In this document: piece after piece, positions 17,504 to 27,015 of the stretch
Layout: each line of letters opens with the position of its first letter
Numbering within the stretch: position 1 is the first letter of the stretch
Origin: an uncultured Prevotellaceae bacterium
Lineage (GTDB): Bacteria > Bacteroidota > Bacteroidia > Bacteroidales > Muribaculaceae
DNA length: 64,000 bases
Assembly: GCA_900322135.1 (NCBI GenBank)
Contig: ONYP01000002.1
Span: 21,178-85,177, forward strand
Direction of reading: 5' to 3'
Translations under genes and position numbers: made by a program
Notes under the pieces: generated by a model
Told to the model about the DNA's origin: nothing
Database searches by the model: none
Seen by the model: only the letters and a program-made list of their open reading frames with translations

Positions 17504-20221
17504 TTACTCGGCTTCTACTGCTGCCTGGGCGGCAGCAAGGCGTGCGATGGGCACGCGGTAAGGTGAGCAGGATACATAGTCAAGGTTGAGCTTGTTGCAG
17601 AACTTCACGCTCTTGGGCTCACCACCGTGCTCACCGCAGATGCCGACATTGAGGTCGGGGTTAGCGGCACGGCCCTTGCGGGTTGCCATCTCAACGAGCT
17701 GGCCAACACCTTCCTGGTCGAGAACCTGGAACGGATCCTCCTTGAGGATGCCCAGCTCCTTGTAGATCGAGAGGAACTTGCCGGCGTCGTCGCGCGAGTA
17801 ACCGAAGGTCATCTGAGTCAAGTCGTTGGTACCGAAGGAGAAGAAGTCAACTACCTCGGCAATCTGGTCGGCAACGAGGGCTGCACGCGGAATCTCAATC
17901 ATGGTACCTACCTTGTAGGCAACGGTCTCGCCACGCTCGGCAAATACCTTCTTGGCGGTCTCGTTGATGATGTCGGCCTGCATCTGGATCTCGGGCTTCA
18001 CACCGATCAGGGGAACCATGATCTTGGGGTGAACATCAACGCCCTTAGCCTTGACATTGAGGGCAGCCTCGATGATGGCGCGTGCCTGCATCTCGGTGAT
18101 CTCGGGATAGGTGTTGCCCAGACGGCAGCCACGGTGACCCAGCATGGGGTTGAACTCCTCAAGGCCGTCGCAGATGAGCTTCACTTCCTCGAGCTTGCGA
18201 CCGGTCTCCTCGGCCAGTTCGCGCATGGTCTCGAGCTGGTGGGGTACGAACTCGTGCAAGGGAGGATCGAGCAGGCGGATGGTCACCTCGTAGCCGTCCA
18301 TGGCCTCAAAGATACCCTCGAAGTCGCCACGCTGCAGCGGGAGCAACTTGTTCAGAGCGACGCGGCGCGATTCCTCGTCGGGAGCGATGATCATCTCACG
18401 CATGGCTTTGATGCGGTCACCCTCGAAGAACATGTGCTCGGTACGGCACAGGCCGATACCGTGTGCACCCAGCTCGCGAGCCTTCAAAGCGTCGCGGGGC
18501 GAGTCGGCATTGGTGTAAACATCCATCTTGCTGTACTTCTCGGCAAGGGCCATAACAGCAGCGTAGTCGCCACCCAGGTCGGGATCTACAGTTGCAACGG
18601 CACCGTCATAAACCTCGCCGGTGCTACCGTTGATCGAAATCCAGTCACCCTCGTTGTAGGTCTTACCGTTCATCTCTACGGTGCGGGCCTTGTAGTCCAC
18701 CTTGATGGTACCGGCACCCGACACGCAGCACTTACCCATACCACGGGCAACAACGGCAGCGTGCGAGGTCATACCGCCACGGGCGGTGAGGATACCCTGA
18801 GCCACACTCATACCGCGCAGGTCCTCGGGAGAGGTCTCGATGCGCACCATGATGACTTTCTTCTTGCGCGAAGCCCATTCCTCGGCATCGTCGGCAAAGA
18901 ATACGATTTGACCGGTAGCGGCACCGGGGCTGGCGGGCAGGCCCTTGGCCATCACCTTGGCACTCTTAACGGCAGCCTTGTCAAATACGGGGTGCAGCAG
19001 CTCATCGAGCTTACCGGGCTCCATGCGCTTGATGACGGTCTTCTCGTCGATAGCGCCTTCGCGCAGCAGGTCCATGGCGATCTTCACCATAGCGGCGCCA
19101 GTGCGCTTGCCGTTGCGGGTCTGGAGCAGCCAGAGCTTGCCGTCCTGGATGGTGAACTCCATGTCCTGCATGTCGTGGTAGTGCTCCTCGAGGTTGTGCT
19201 GGATCTTAACGAGCTCAGCAGCGCACTCGGGCATCGACTCCTCGAGGGAGGGATACTTCGAGGCACGCTCTTCCTCGCTGATGCCCTGCATCTCGGCCCA
19301 GCGGCGGCTGCCCACGGTCATGATCTGTTGCGGGGTGCGTACACCAGCCACAACATCCTCGCCCTGAGCATTGATCAGGTACTCACCGTTGAACAGGTTC
19401 TCACCGGTGCCGGCGTCACGCGAGAAGCAAACGCCAGTAGCACTGTTGTTGCCCATGTTACCATAGACCATGGCCTGCACATTGACTGCCGTACCATACT
19501 CCTCGGGAATCTGGTTCATGCGGCGGTACAGGATAGCGCGCTCGTTGTTCCAGCTGTCAAACACAGCGTAGATGGCGCCCCACAGCTGATCGTAGGCATC
19601 GGTGGGGAAGTCCTTGCCGGTATTCTCTTTAACAGCGGCCTTGAAGCGAACTACCAGTTCCTTGAGGTCATCGACATCAAGTTCGGTGTCCAGCTTAACG
19701 CCCTTCTTCTCTTTCATCTCCTCGATAATGGCCTCGAACGGGTCAATATCGTTCTTGTTTTGGGGCTTCATGCCCAGCACAACATCACCGTACATCTGTA
19801 CGAAACGGCGGTAGCTGTCCCATGCGAAGCGGGGGTTGCCCGACTTCTGTGCCATGGTCTCGGCTACGGCGTCGTTGATACCCAGGTTGAGGACGGTGTC
19901 CATCATACCAGGCATCGACACGGGAGCACCCGAGCGAACCGATACCAACTGGGGGTTGCTGGGGTCATTGAACTTGTTGCCGGTCAAATTCTCGATGTGT
20001 GCAACAGATTTCATCACATCGTCCTTGATCAAAGCTACAACAGCCTCACGGCCTTTCTCGTTGTAGAGGCGGCAAACTTCGGTAGTAATGGTGAAGCCCG
20101 GGGGAACAGGAACACCAATCAAGTTCATTTCGGCAAGGTTTGCACCTTTGCCACCCAGCAGATCCTTCATGTCGGCACGGCCTTCTGCCTGACCGTTACC
20201 AAAAGTGTAAATCGTCTTCAT
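17504..20221 (-). CDS. ppdK: Pyruvate, phosphate dikinase
   Basis: A 905-residue cytoplasmic enzyme that interconverts pyruvate, ATP and phosphate with PEP, AMP and pyrophosphate; in anaerobic Bacteroidales it links glycolysis and gluconeogenesis. The N-terminal ATP-grasp part begins YTFGNGQAEGRADMKDLLGGKG. The swivelling phosphohistidine domain shows GGMTSHAAVVARGMG. The C-terminal TIM barrel has GLCRTEHMF and GICGEHGGEP, with the catalytic cysteine region CGEHGG. Length is normal for the family. A long open frame on the opposite strand is a shadow of biased codon use. Confidence 0.97.
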   Translation of the reverse strand: MKTIYTFGNGQAEGRADMKDLLGGKGANLAEMNLIGVPVPPGFTITTEVCRLYNEKGREAVVALIKDDVMKSVAHIENLTGNKFNDPSNPQLVSVRSGAPVSMPGMMDTVLNLGINDAVAETMAQKSGNPRFAWDSYRRFVQMYGDVVLGMKPQNKNDIDPFEAIIEEMKEKKGVKLDTELDVDDLKELVVRFKAAVKENTGKDFPTDAYDQLWGAIYAVFDSWNNERAILYRRMNQIPEEYGTAVNVQAMVYGNMGNNSATGVCFSRDAGTGENLFNGEYLINAQGEDVVAGVRTPQQIMTVGSRRWAEMQGISEEERASKYPSLEESMPECAAELVKIQHNLEEHYHDMQDMEFTIQDGKLWLLQTRNGKRTGAAMVKIAMDLLREGAIDEKTVIKRMEPGKLDELLHPVFDKAAVKSAKVMAKGLPASPGAATGQIVFFADDAEEWASRKKKVIMVRIETSPEDLRGMSVAQGILTARGGMTSHAAVVARGMGKCCVSGAGTIKVDYKARTVEMNGKTYNEGDWISINGSTGEVYDGAVATVDPDLGGDYAAVMALAEKYSKMDVYTNADSPRDALKARELGAHGIGLCRTEHMFFEGDRIKAMREMIIAPDEESRRVALNKLLPLQRGDFEGIFEAMDGYEVTIRLLDPPLHEFVPHQLETMRELAEETGRKLEEVKLICDGLEEFNPMLGHRGCRLGNTYPEITEMQARAIIEAALNVKAKGVDVHPKIMVPLIGVKPEIQMQADIINETAKKVFAERGETVAYKVGTMIEIPRAALVADQIAEVVDFFSFGTNDLTQMTFGYSRDDAGKFLSIYKELGILKEDPFQVLDQEGVGQLVEMATRKGRAANPDLNVGICGEHGGEPKSVKFCNKLNLDYVSCSPYRVPIARLAAAQAAVEAE

Positions 20222-20281
20222 TTACTAAACTTGTTGTTTTGAATATTTGGTAAATATTTATAAGAATTCTCGTTTGCGGTG

Positions 20282-20315
20282 CAAAGGTAGTGATTTTTGC
20301 GCAAAACTTCGCAAA
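20282..20315 (-). promoter_or_regulatory. Promoter of ppdK
   Basis: TACCTTTG on the minus strand (20282-20289) with TTTG at 20312-20315, spacing 22 bp, slightly longer than usual. Leader about 55 nt. Confidence 0.6.
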
Positions 20316-20399
20316 AGCAAAGGCAAAAAACACATTATTTTTATAAGAAAACGATTTCGGTGGCAATCTGCTTGTCAGAGAGCCTTCCATAAACACAAG

Positions 20400-20436
20400 A
20401 GTGGTGGCGCAAAATTGCGCCACCACTTTAGCTTTT
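20400..20436. terminator. Strong hairpin, probably bidirectional terminator
   Basis: GTGGTGGCGCAA (20401-20412) pairs perfectly with TTGCGCCACCAC (20415-20426), with TTTAGCTTTT after it on the plus strand. It could end the SGNH transcript 400 bp downstream of that gene, insulating ppdK. Confidence 0.6.
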
Positions 20437-20825
20437 AGACTAATACTCTGACTCTACAACCAACAATATGGTTTGTTCAAGACAAAGACTGATGAAAATT
20501 TGTCAATTTCAAGATTAAGAAGGGCCACACAGGTCACTTAAGAGTAAGTACCAGATACCTAACTAACATATCACCGCCTTTAGTCTTACTCTTCTTGTTG
20601 ATTCACAAAATCATCGTACACAGAGAACTAATTCTGAGTTCTTTGTGGCACGAGTCTTTTCTCGAGTGTTAATATCATTCTTGTTGCCATACATTTATTA
20701 TAAGTTGCTTGTAATTGTACATTTTAAGCTAGAGAACAGGCATCCGCTGTCGAGATGGCAAGATAGGCCGTCGAACAACCCGACAACCAAGCCCTCAAAG
20801 ATGAGATATATGAAATCTCCATTAA

Positions 20826-21713
20826 TCAACGCAACCTGCTAAGTAACAACGAGGCCATAAAGTCACCGATGCGCTGATGTCCAATGTCTGTCGGGTGTCC
20901 GCCTGCTGTATTTGCGGCGCTAACAGGTACGCAATAATATGCATCCAAATACTCGATGCCGTAGAACTTACAAACCATTTTAAGGTTCTCCTCGAAGCAA
21001 CGAACCCAGGAGTCATAGCCTTGAGAGTGGAACCAGCCGCCTGGTGTGTTACTAACGAGGATAGTGGCATCGGGGAACTTGTCCATAAGGTAGAGGAAGG
21101 TCGCCTGCATACCAGCAATCTTGTGCGCCTTGTCGATAATCAATCCGTGTGCGCTTTCTGTGTTACCGATATCGTTGACGGTTGCATATGGGTCTAATAA
21201 TCCAAACTGATTGCCACCGTCTGACCACATATCAACAAGGTCATTCGTTCCATCACATACGAGGATATAATCGGGGGTTACATTGTTTGCAACACAAAAG
21301 TTGTACAAGTTTTGTGCTTGTTTGATGGCAAATGTCTCTGATTGAGTTTCAGGGTCCCCTGAGTAACGGCCTCCGCTTACTCCGCCAACTGATACATCAC
21401 CAGCCTCGATGAGCCTTGCACCGAGGTTGTCGCACATCCTTTTCTGCCACTTGTTGGCTTGAGTGAAAGAATCACCGATTACTCCAAAGACTTTATCTGC
21501 GTAATAATCAGCGGTTTGTACACCGCTACCCCCTCCCCAGTCACCGGTCAAAATATAGTCAATCAAGTCAGTAGCGTCATTAATATCCACTTCATCATCA
21601 TAATTTACATCGCCACGCAAGTCACGAACATTTTGTTGAGCGTTGACCGGCATCCATGACAGAACAGCCAGGGTTAAGGCAAACATAGAAATAAAAATGT
21701 TTTTCTTGTTCAT
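20826..21713 (-). CDS. Secreted SGNH/GDSL hydrolase with N-terminal dockerin repeat
   Basis: 295 residues. Signal peptide 1-25. Residues 34-57 are one dockerin type I repeat (GDVNYDDEVDINDATDLIDYILTG), without a second copy. The rest is an SGNH hydrolase: block I GDSFT at 80-84 with the nucleophile serine, block III GTND at 155-158, and block V HPTDIGH at 273-279 carrying the catalytic Asp and His. Such enzymes are esterases, often removing acetyl groups from glycans; the substrate is not determined. It is more AT-rich than its neighbours and flanked by non-coding DNA. Confidence 0.85.
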   Translation of the reverse strand: MNKKNIFISMFALTLAVLSWMPVNAQQNVRDLRGDVNYDDEVDINDATDLIDYILTGDWGGGSGVQTADYYADKVFGVIGDSFTQANKWQKRMCDNLGARLIEAGDVSVGGVSGGRYSGDPETQSETFAIKQAQNLYNFCVANNVTPDYILVCDGTNDLVDMWSDGGNQFGLLDPYATVNDIGNTESAHGLIIDKAHKIAGMQATFLYLMDKFPDATILVSNTPGGWFHSQGYDSWVRCFEENLKMVCKFYGIEYLDAYYCVPVSAANTAGGHPTDIGHQRIGDFMASLLLSRLR

Positions 21714-21757
21714 AATAAAATTGTTTAGGATTAAATTGTAAAAAAAGATATCGGGTG

Positions 21758-21788
21758 CAAGTATACATATTATTTTGTTACATTACAA
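21758..21788 (-). promoter_or_regulatory. Possible promoter of the SGNH gene
   Basis: Minus strand TTG (21786-21788), 20 bp, TATACTTG (21758-21765); the -7 box has one mismatch to TAnnTTTG. Confidence 0.45.
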
Positions 21789-21837
21789 CATTTCGTCCTA
21801 TAATAAGGCAATGGTAAGCAAAAATCCGCGTTTTTTC

Positions 21838-21868
21838 TTGCCGCTGTGTAAGGCTTGCATTATCTTTG
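21838..21868 (+). promoter_or_regulatory. Promoter that fixes the start of the 124-residue gene
   Basis: TTG (21838-21840), 20 bp, TATCTTTG (21861-21868). Transcription would begin near 21874, so translation cannot start at the upstream in-frame ATG 21855. Confidence 0.75.
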
Positions 21869-21902
21869 CAGGTTGAAAACAAACTACATTACTATTATAG
21901 AG

Positions 21903-22277
21903 ATGGACAACAGTACAAAAAATATGCTGGAAAACGACTCCAACGGGTTGTTGACCTATGAATACATTGCCAACAATATGGGCAGCATCGACGAGGACAT
22001 GTCGGCCCTGGTCGACAATATGATTCTGAAGGACCGCACGGGACAATTCGTAGTGAGCACTGCTCGCTACCTCAACGCCATCGACCGAGAGAAATATGCT
22101 GCAAGCATTGACCTGCTCGTCAAGGCCGCCATTGCCAAGGACCGTGACCATGTTTACCTGGGCACGCTGGCATCCTCGTTATGGGGGCCCGACTACAAGG
22201 AACATGCCGAGCAACTGAGCGAGACCGACGACAACTTTCGCCGCATCTATAAGCGTCTTTATCCCGTGGGGATATGA
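21903..22277 (+). CDS. Small acidic cytoplasmic protein of unknown function
   Basis: 124 residues from the ATG at 21903. No signal peptide or membrane segment; predicted mostly helical, acidic, with MLENDSNGLLTYEYIANNMGSIDEDM at the N-terminus and a YLGTLASSLWG segment near the C-terminus. I do not recognise a family, though similar small helical proteins occur next to cyclophilin genes in Bacteroidales. A heptad repeat array starts 3 bp past its stop and separates it from the next gene. Confidence 0.7.
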   Translation: MDNSTKNMLENDSNGLLTYEYIANNMGSIDEDMSALVDNMILKDRTGQFVVSTARYLNAIDREKYAASIDLLVKAAIAKDRDHVYLGTLASSLWGPDYKEHAEQLSETDDNFRRIYKRLYPVGI

Positions 22278-22280
22278 TAC

Positions 22281-22333
22281 AGTTAGGAGTTAGGAGTTAG
22301 GAATTAGGAATTAGGAGTTAGGAGTTAGGAGTT
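22281..22333 (+). repeat. Heptad tandem array (TTAGGAG/TTAGGAA)
   Basis: Seven to eight copies of a 7-bp unit, TTAGGAG or TTAGGAA, beginning 3 bp after a stop codon. Because 7 is not a multiple of 3, the TAG in each unit gives a stop in all frames. Confidence 0.9.
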
Positions 22334-22374
22334 CCTGATTATCCAGCAGCAGATATTATCTACAACCAACAGCA

Positions 22375-23190
22375 ATGAAAAGATTTTTATTTTTCACCAT
22401 CGTGATGGCAGCACTCACCTTCATGTCGTGCTCGGCTCAAGAAGGAGCCACCTCATCACAAACCAACAACAATAACATGACAAAAGTTAAACTCGAAACC
22501 TCGTTGGGCGACATCGTGGTCGAGCTCTACAACGAGACGCCCCAACACCGCGACAACTTCGTCAAGTTGGTCAAGGAAGGCTTCTATGACGGCGTGCTCT
22601 TCCACCGCGTAATCAATAACTTCATGATTCAGACTGGCGACCCCGAGTCCAAGACCGCCGGTCCCGACACCCCCCTGGGCGGCGGCGACCCCGGCTACAC
22701 AATCGAAGCTGAGTTTGTCTTTCCCAAGTACTTCCACAAGCGCGGCGCCCTGGCCGCAGCACGCACGGGTGACCAGTACAACCCCGAGCGCCGCAGCAGT
22801 GGCAGCCAGTTCTACATCGTCACGGGCCAAGTCTTCGGCACCGAGCAACTGATGGGCATGCTCCAAACCAAGAAGCAGGACATCTTCCGCCGCCTTGTCA
22901 TGGAGAACCAGGAAAAGATCAGGCAACTACAAGAGAATCAAGACGAGGCCGGCATCCATGCATTGCAGGACGAACTCATCCGTCAGACCGAAGCCGAAGC
23001 CCAATTCGATGAACTGATCAAGGCCTACACAACCATCGGCGGCACCCCGCATCTCGACGGCCAGTACACCGTGTTCGGCGAGGTTGTCGAGGGTATGGAT
23101 GTGGTGGACAAGATCCAGAACACCACCACAGACCGCAGGGACCGTCCCACCGTCGACATCAAGATCATCAAGGCCAGCATCGTGGAGTGA
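22375..23190 (+). CDS. Cyclophilin-type peptidyl-prolyl isomerase, lipoprotein
   Basis: 271 residues. The signal MKRFLFFTIVMAALTFMSC ends in a lipobox, placing it on the envelope. The cyclophilin domain (PF00160) shows FHRVINNFMIQTGDP near residue 78, the GSQFYIV active-site strand and the late YTVFGEVVEGMDVV. A charged helical insertion of about 45 residues (roughly 165-210) sits between the core strands and is typical of Bacteroidetes members. It catalyses proline cis-trans isomerisation during folding of exported proteins. No TAnnTTTG promoter is visible directly upstream. Confidence 0.92.
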   Translation: MKRFLFFTIVMAALTFMSCSAQEGATSSQTNNNNMTKVKLETSLGDIVVELYNETPQHRDNFVKLVKEGFYDGVLFHRVINNFMIQTGDPESKTAGPDTPLGGGDPGYTIEAEFVFPKYFHKRGALAAARTGDQYNPERRSSGSQFYIVTGQVFGTEQLMGMLQTKKQDIFRRLVMENQEKIRQLQENQDEAGIHALQDELIRQTEAEAQFDELIKAYTTIGGTPHLDGQYTVFGEVVEGMDVVDKIQNTTTDRRDRPTVDIKIIKASIVE

Positions 23191-23303
23191 CACTGACCGC
23201 GACCCGACACCCATCAGGGGGCCGACAAGTCCATTCGGACTTATCGGTCCCTCATTTTTTTGAGAAAAAACGGGGCAAAAAGCAAAAAATCGGTCAAAAA
23301 GGC

Positions 23304-23333
23304 TTTGCGGGTGAGAAAAAATGCCTAAATTTG
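23304..23333 (+). promoter_or_regulatory. Promoter of the DUF349 gene
   Basis: TTTG (23304-23307), 18 bp, TAAATTTG (23326-23333). It rules out the in-frame ATG at 23338 and supports a start at 23389 or 23392. Confidence 0.6.
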
Positions 23334-23388
23334 GAGTTTGAATATGAACATCAGGCACTCCCGGGTGCTTGAACTAAACGAAAGAATT

Positions 23389-25392
23389 ATGATGGAACCG
23401 CGTGAACAATCTGAATCGATGAACAATCTCGAGAAGGATCAAATCTTGAGCACTGAGGCCCAGAACGAGCCCCAGGAAGTTGTGAGTGAAGAAGTTAAAG
23501 TCGAGGCACCCGCCGAGGAACCCGCGCCTGTCGAGGTCCCCGTCTCCAACGAGGTCCCCGTCTCCAACGAGGAGCCCGCACCCGTCGAGGAGCCGGCACC
23601 CGCTGCCGAGGAACCCGCACCCGCCGAGGAACCCGCACCCGCCAGTGAGCCCGTTGCCGAGGATCCCGCTGCCGAGAAAGAGGCCCCCGCGCCCAAACTC
23701 GACCTTGCCGGCAAGAGCAAGAGCGAACTGGTGGAGATGATGCGCGAGGTAGCCGCCCGCCCCATCGAGGAGGTGAAGGACGAAGTGCAGGCCATCAAGG
23801 CCGCATTCTTTGCCCTGCGCCGCGAGGAACTCGCCAAGGAGCGTGAGGAATTCCTTGCCAACGGCAACGAGGAGGGCGACTTTGTCCAGAAAGAGGACCC
23901 CGACGAGGAGAACCTAAAGGAACTGCTCAATGTGCTCAAGGAACGCCGCACCGAGTTCAACGCGGCTCTGGAAGCCAACCGTGAGGCCAACCTGTCGAAG
24001 AAGCGCCAAATCATTGCGCTGATCAACGAAATCGCCAACGACCCCGACAACATCAACCGCCAGTTCAACCGCGTGAAGCAACTGCAGCAGGACTTCAAGG
24101 ATGCCGGCGAGGTGCCCGCCACTGCCGACACCGAGGTGTGGAAGGAGTTCCAGCGCGCCACCGAGCGTTTCTATGATGTGCTGAAGATGAACAAGGAATT
24201 GCGCGACTACGACTTCAAGAAGAACCTGGAGTTGAAGCAGCAACTGTGTGAAGAGGCCGAAGCCCTCGACGAGGAGGCCGATATCGTCAGTGCATTCAGG
24301 AAGCTGCAAGAGCTGCACAACAAGTGGCGCGAGATTGGCCCCGTAGCCAAGGAACTGCGCGAGGAGTTGTGGGCCCGCTTCAAGGCCGCATCGAGTGCCA
24401 TCAACAAGAAATACCAAGCCTTCTTTGAAGACCGCAAGAGCAAGGAGAAGGAAAATGCCGACGCCAAGACGGCCCTGTGCGAGAAGATTGAGCAAATCTC
24501 TACCGACGATCTCAAGACCTATGCACAGTGGGACGAGGTGACCAAGCAGATTATCGCCCTGCAGGAAGACTGGAAGAAACTGGGCTATGCCTCACGCAAG
24601 GCCAACGCAGCATTGTTTGCCCGGTTCCGCAAGTCGTGTGACGAGTTCTTCGGCAAGAAAGCCGAATTCTACAAGTCGATGAAGGAAGAGCTGAGCAGCA
24701 ACCTGGCCAAGAAGATTGACCTGTGTGAGCGTGCCGAGGCCCTCATGGACTCCACCGAGTGGAAAGAAGCTACCGAAAAGTTTGTGGAGATGCAGAAGGA
24801 GTGGAAGACCATCGGTCCCGTTGTCAAGAAGCACAGCGACGCCGTATGGAAACGCTTCATTGCCGCCTGTGACCACTTCTTTGAGCAGAAGAAGAAACAG
24901 AATGTCAATGTCCATGCCGTAGAGCACGAGAACCTCAAGGCCAAGAAGGAAGTCATCGCTACCCTCAAGAGCACCATCGAAGAGGCTGCCGAAGATGCAG
25001 CCCAGAAGGTGCGTGACCTGATGGACCGCTGGCAGGAAATCGGCCATGTCCCCTTCAAGGAGAAGGACAAAGTCTATGCCCAGTACCGTGAGCTCATCGA
25101 CAAGGCATTTGAAACGCTCAACATGCGCGGCACACGCTCCAGTGACGGTGGCGGCCGTGGCCCGCGCCAGTCCTCGGGCAACGAACGCGGCCTGAGCGAG
25201 CGCGACCGTCTGGTGCGCACCTACGAGCAGCGCATGAGCGAGTTGAAGACCTTTGAGAACAACATGGGCTTCCTCACGGCCAACACCAAGAGCGGCAACT
25301 CACTTGTCCAGGAGATGGAACGCCGCATTGCCCGTCTGAAGGAAGAGATCGCCGAGCTGGAGAAGAAAATCAAGGAACTCGATAATGCATAA
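23389..25392 (+). CDS. DUF349 coiled-coil protein with Pro/Glu/Ala-rich N-region
   Basis: 667 residues from the first of two tandem ATGs. Residues 20-105 are low-complexity Pro-Ala-Glu repeats encoded by imperfect 18-bp DNA repeats. From about residue 180 on there are repeated helical DUF349 (PF03993) units, each with a W-x-E/D-I-G-like step such as NKWREIGPVAKELREELW, EDWKKLGYASRK and KEWKTIGPVVKKHSD. A basic Gly-Arg linker and a C-terminal coiled coil follow. The role in Bacteroidetes is unknown. It is probably cytoplasmic. Confidence 0.85.
   Translation: MMEPREQSESMNNLEKDQILSTEAQNEPQEVVSEEVKVEAPAEEPAPVEVPVSNEVPVSNEEPAPVEEPAPAAEEPAPAEEPAPASEPVAEDPAAEKEAPAPKLDLAGKSKSELVEMMREVAARPIEEVKDEVQAIKAAFFALRREELAKEREEFLANGNEEGDFVQKEDPDEENLKELLNVLKERRTEFNAALEANREANLSKKRQIIALINEIANDPDNINRQFNRVKQLQQDFKDAGEVPATADTEVWKEFQRATERFYDVLKMNKELRDYDFKKNLELKQQLCEEAEALDEEADIVSAFRKLQELHNKWREIGPVAKELREELWARFKAASSAINKKYQAFFEDRKSKEKENADAKTALCEKIEQISTDDLKTYAQWDEVTKQIIALQEDWKKLGYASRKANAALFARFRKSCDEFFGKKAEFYKSMKEELSSNLAKKIDLCERAEALMDSTEWKEATEKFVEMQKEWKTIGPVVKKHSDAVWKRFIAACDHFFEQKKKQNVNVHAVEHENLKAKKEVIATLKSTIEEAAEDAAQKVRDLMDRWQEIGHVPFKEKDKVYAQYRELIDKAFETLNMRGTRSSDGGGRGPRQSSGNERGLSERDRLVRTYEQRMSELKTFENNMGFLTANTKSGNSLVQEMERRIARLKEEIAELEKKIKELDNA
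23533..23568 (+). repeat. Exact 18-bp tandem duplication within the DUF349 gene
   Basis: GAGGTCCCCGTCTCCAAC occurs twice in a row (23533-23550, 23551-23568), encoding EVPVSN twice. Related Glu-Pro-Ala repeats continue to about 23690. Confidence 0.85.
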
Positions 25393-25443
25393 CAGGCAAC
25401 AGCCGCTGTCAAGTCATTCTAAGCCAGACCTTTCGGCGGCAAC

Positions 25444-26949
25444 ATGCATCAGCAACAAGAATCGGGCAAAGCCACGATTCTTGTTGCAGCCGATGCATTT
25501 AACCATAACCATTATAACCGATTACCATCAAGATACCACAATTCAGCCCAAATGAAGAGTAAAGGCCGATACGGACAATTTGTGAGATGGATTTTCAGCA
25601 TCATCGACTTGCTGATTGTCAATCTCGTATTCTTTGCCGTTATGGCGTGGGGCAATGACTCACCATTGTCAGAAAATGTGATGTTTTCACGACCGGTGTG
25701 GCTCGTGCTCAATGTGGCCATGGTTGTGTGCATCTACTTTTACAGCACCGTTCACGAGCGCCGCGTGTTCTATGCCGAGAAAGTTGTGGGACAAGCGTTG
25801 AAGCTGGTGCTCACCCATGCCGGAATCTTTGTGACGCTCGCCACCTTTCTGGGTCCGATAGACCTGCCGTGGCAACGCTGCCTGTGGTTCTATGTCATCT
25901 TCTTCCTGGTGCTGTCGATGTGGTGGGTGCTTTCCCGCCAGTTTGTGAAACTGTACCGCAACCACGGCTTCAATTTCAAACGCGTCATCGTCATCGGCGG
26001 CGGCACCGTGGGCGTGCGCCTGATTAACGAGATGCTTGCCGACCAGGGATACGGTTACCACATCGTGGGATTCTTTGACAACAACCCCAAGGCAAGGTCG
26101 GCGTCGGCCGCTTATCAAGGCACACTCGACGATGTGGAGCAGTTTGTCAAGACCCATCAGGTGGATGAGATGTTCTGTGCCGTTCCCGATATCGAGGACA
26201 ACCAGAATGTGTCCCGGATGATCCGTATCGCCGACAACAATGCCGTGGACTTCTATTATGTGCCCCAATTCGGACGCACGGTGACCCGCCAGTTTGAGTT
26301 GCAATCGGTGGGCGATGTTCCTATCCTTGCTGTCCATCCCTACCCCTTGAAGAACCCCATCAACCGCGCCATTAAGCGAGCGTTTGACCTCATCGTCTCG
26401 ACGATATTGCTCATTCTCTCCCCCTTGGTCATCATCCCTGTTGCCATCGGCATCAAGTTGTCCTCGCCTGGCCCAATCTTCTTTGTCCAGAAACGCACCG
26501 GATACCGCGGGCAAGCGTTCAACTGCTACAAGTTCCGCACCATGCGCATCAACGCCGACAGCGACACACGCCAAGCGACCAAGGACGACCCCCGCGTCAC
26601 CAAATTCGGCACTTTCCTGCGCCGCACGAGCATCGACGAGCTGCCGCAGTTTTATAATGTGTGGCGTGGCGAGATGAGCATCGTGGGCCCGCGTCCCCAC
26701 ATGGTAGCCCAAACCGAGATGTACAGTGAACTCATCGACAAGTACATGCTGCGGCACACCATCAAGCCCGGCATCACCGGTTGGGCACAGGTGCGCGGTT
26801 TCCGTGGCCAGACCGAGGAGTTGTGGCAGATGGAAAAGCGTGTCGAATTTGATGTGTGGTATGCCGAGAACTGGACTTTCTTCATGGATCTGAAGATTAT
26901 CATCCGCACCGTGCTCAACGCGCTCAAGGGCGAGGCAAACGCTTATTGA
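25444..26949 (+). CDS. Undecaprenyl-phosphate sugar phosphotransferase (WcaJ-like)
   Basis: 501 residues. Five N-terminal membrane helices (about 45-160), a nucleotide-binding-like CoA-binding domain with VIVIGGGTVGVRL (about 180-290), and a bacterial sugar transferase domain PF02397 (about 305-495) with SSPGPIFFVQKRTGYRG, YKFRTM, RRTSIDELPQF and SIVGPRPH. It should transfer a sugar-1-phosphate from a UDP-sugar to undecaprenyl phosphate, starting capsule or exopolysaccharide synthesis. No other glycosyltransferase genes are beside it, so it may serve several loci. A second possible start is the ATG at 25552. Confidence 0.9.
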   Translation: MHQQQESGKATILVAADAFNHNHYNRLPSRYHNSAQMKSKGRYGQFVRWIFSIIDLLIVNLVFFAVMAWGNDSPLSENVMFSRPVWLVLNVAMVVCIYFYSTVHERRVFYAEKVVGQALKLVLTHAGIFVTLATFLGPIDLPWQRCLWFYVIFFLVLSMWWVLSRQFVKLYRNHGFNFKRVIVIGGGTVGVRLINEMLADQGYGYHIVGFFDNNPKARSASAAYQGTLDDVEQFVKTHQVDEMFCAVPDIEDNQNVSRMIRIADNNAVDFYYVPQFGRTVTRQFELQSVGDVPILAVHPYPLKNPINRAIKRAFDLIVSTILLILSPLVIIPVAIGIKLSSPGPIFFVQKRTGYRGQAFNCYKFRTMRINADSDTRQATKDDPRVTKFGTFLRRTSIDELPQFYNVWRGEMSIVGPRPHMVAQTEMYSELIDKYMLRHTIKPGITGWAQVRGFRGQTEELWQMEKRVEFDVWYAENWTFFMDLKIIIRTVLNALKGEANAY

Positions 26950-27015
26950 GATAAAAGTCAAAAATCAAGAGTTGGCATCCGCTGACAAAAAAATCAGGGG
27001 CTAAAAGCTGAAACG

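Larger units (their letters stand above)
20222..20825. other. 604-bp AT-rich gap with several inverted repeats
   Basis: Between ppdK and the SGNH gene (both minus). Besides the ppdK promoter and a strong hairpin at 20400-20436 it holds two other inverted repeats: AAGAGTAAG (20540-20548) with CTTACTCTT (20585-20593), and CACAGAGAACT (20619-20629) with AGTTCTTTGTG (20637-20647). A 65-codon frame (20645-20842, plus) looks random. An untranslated RNA is possible but unproven. Confidence 0.5.

Noticed and set aside
17627-20242. 871-codon open frame on the plus strand opposite ppdK
   Set aside because: It mirrors the codon bias of ppdK, has no domain or signal, and is antisense to a clear full-length enzyme.
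20645-20842. 65-codon frame in the ppdK upstream gap
   Set aside because: Runs into the end of the SGNH gene and has no conserved feature.
25687-26961. 424-codon frame on the minus strand within the WcaJ-like gene
   Set aside because: Antisense shadow with His/Val-rich composition and no recognisable motif.
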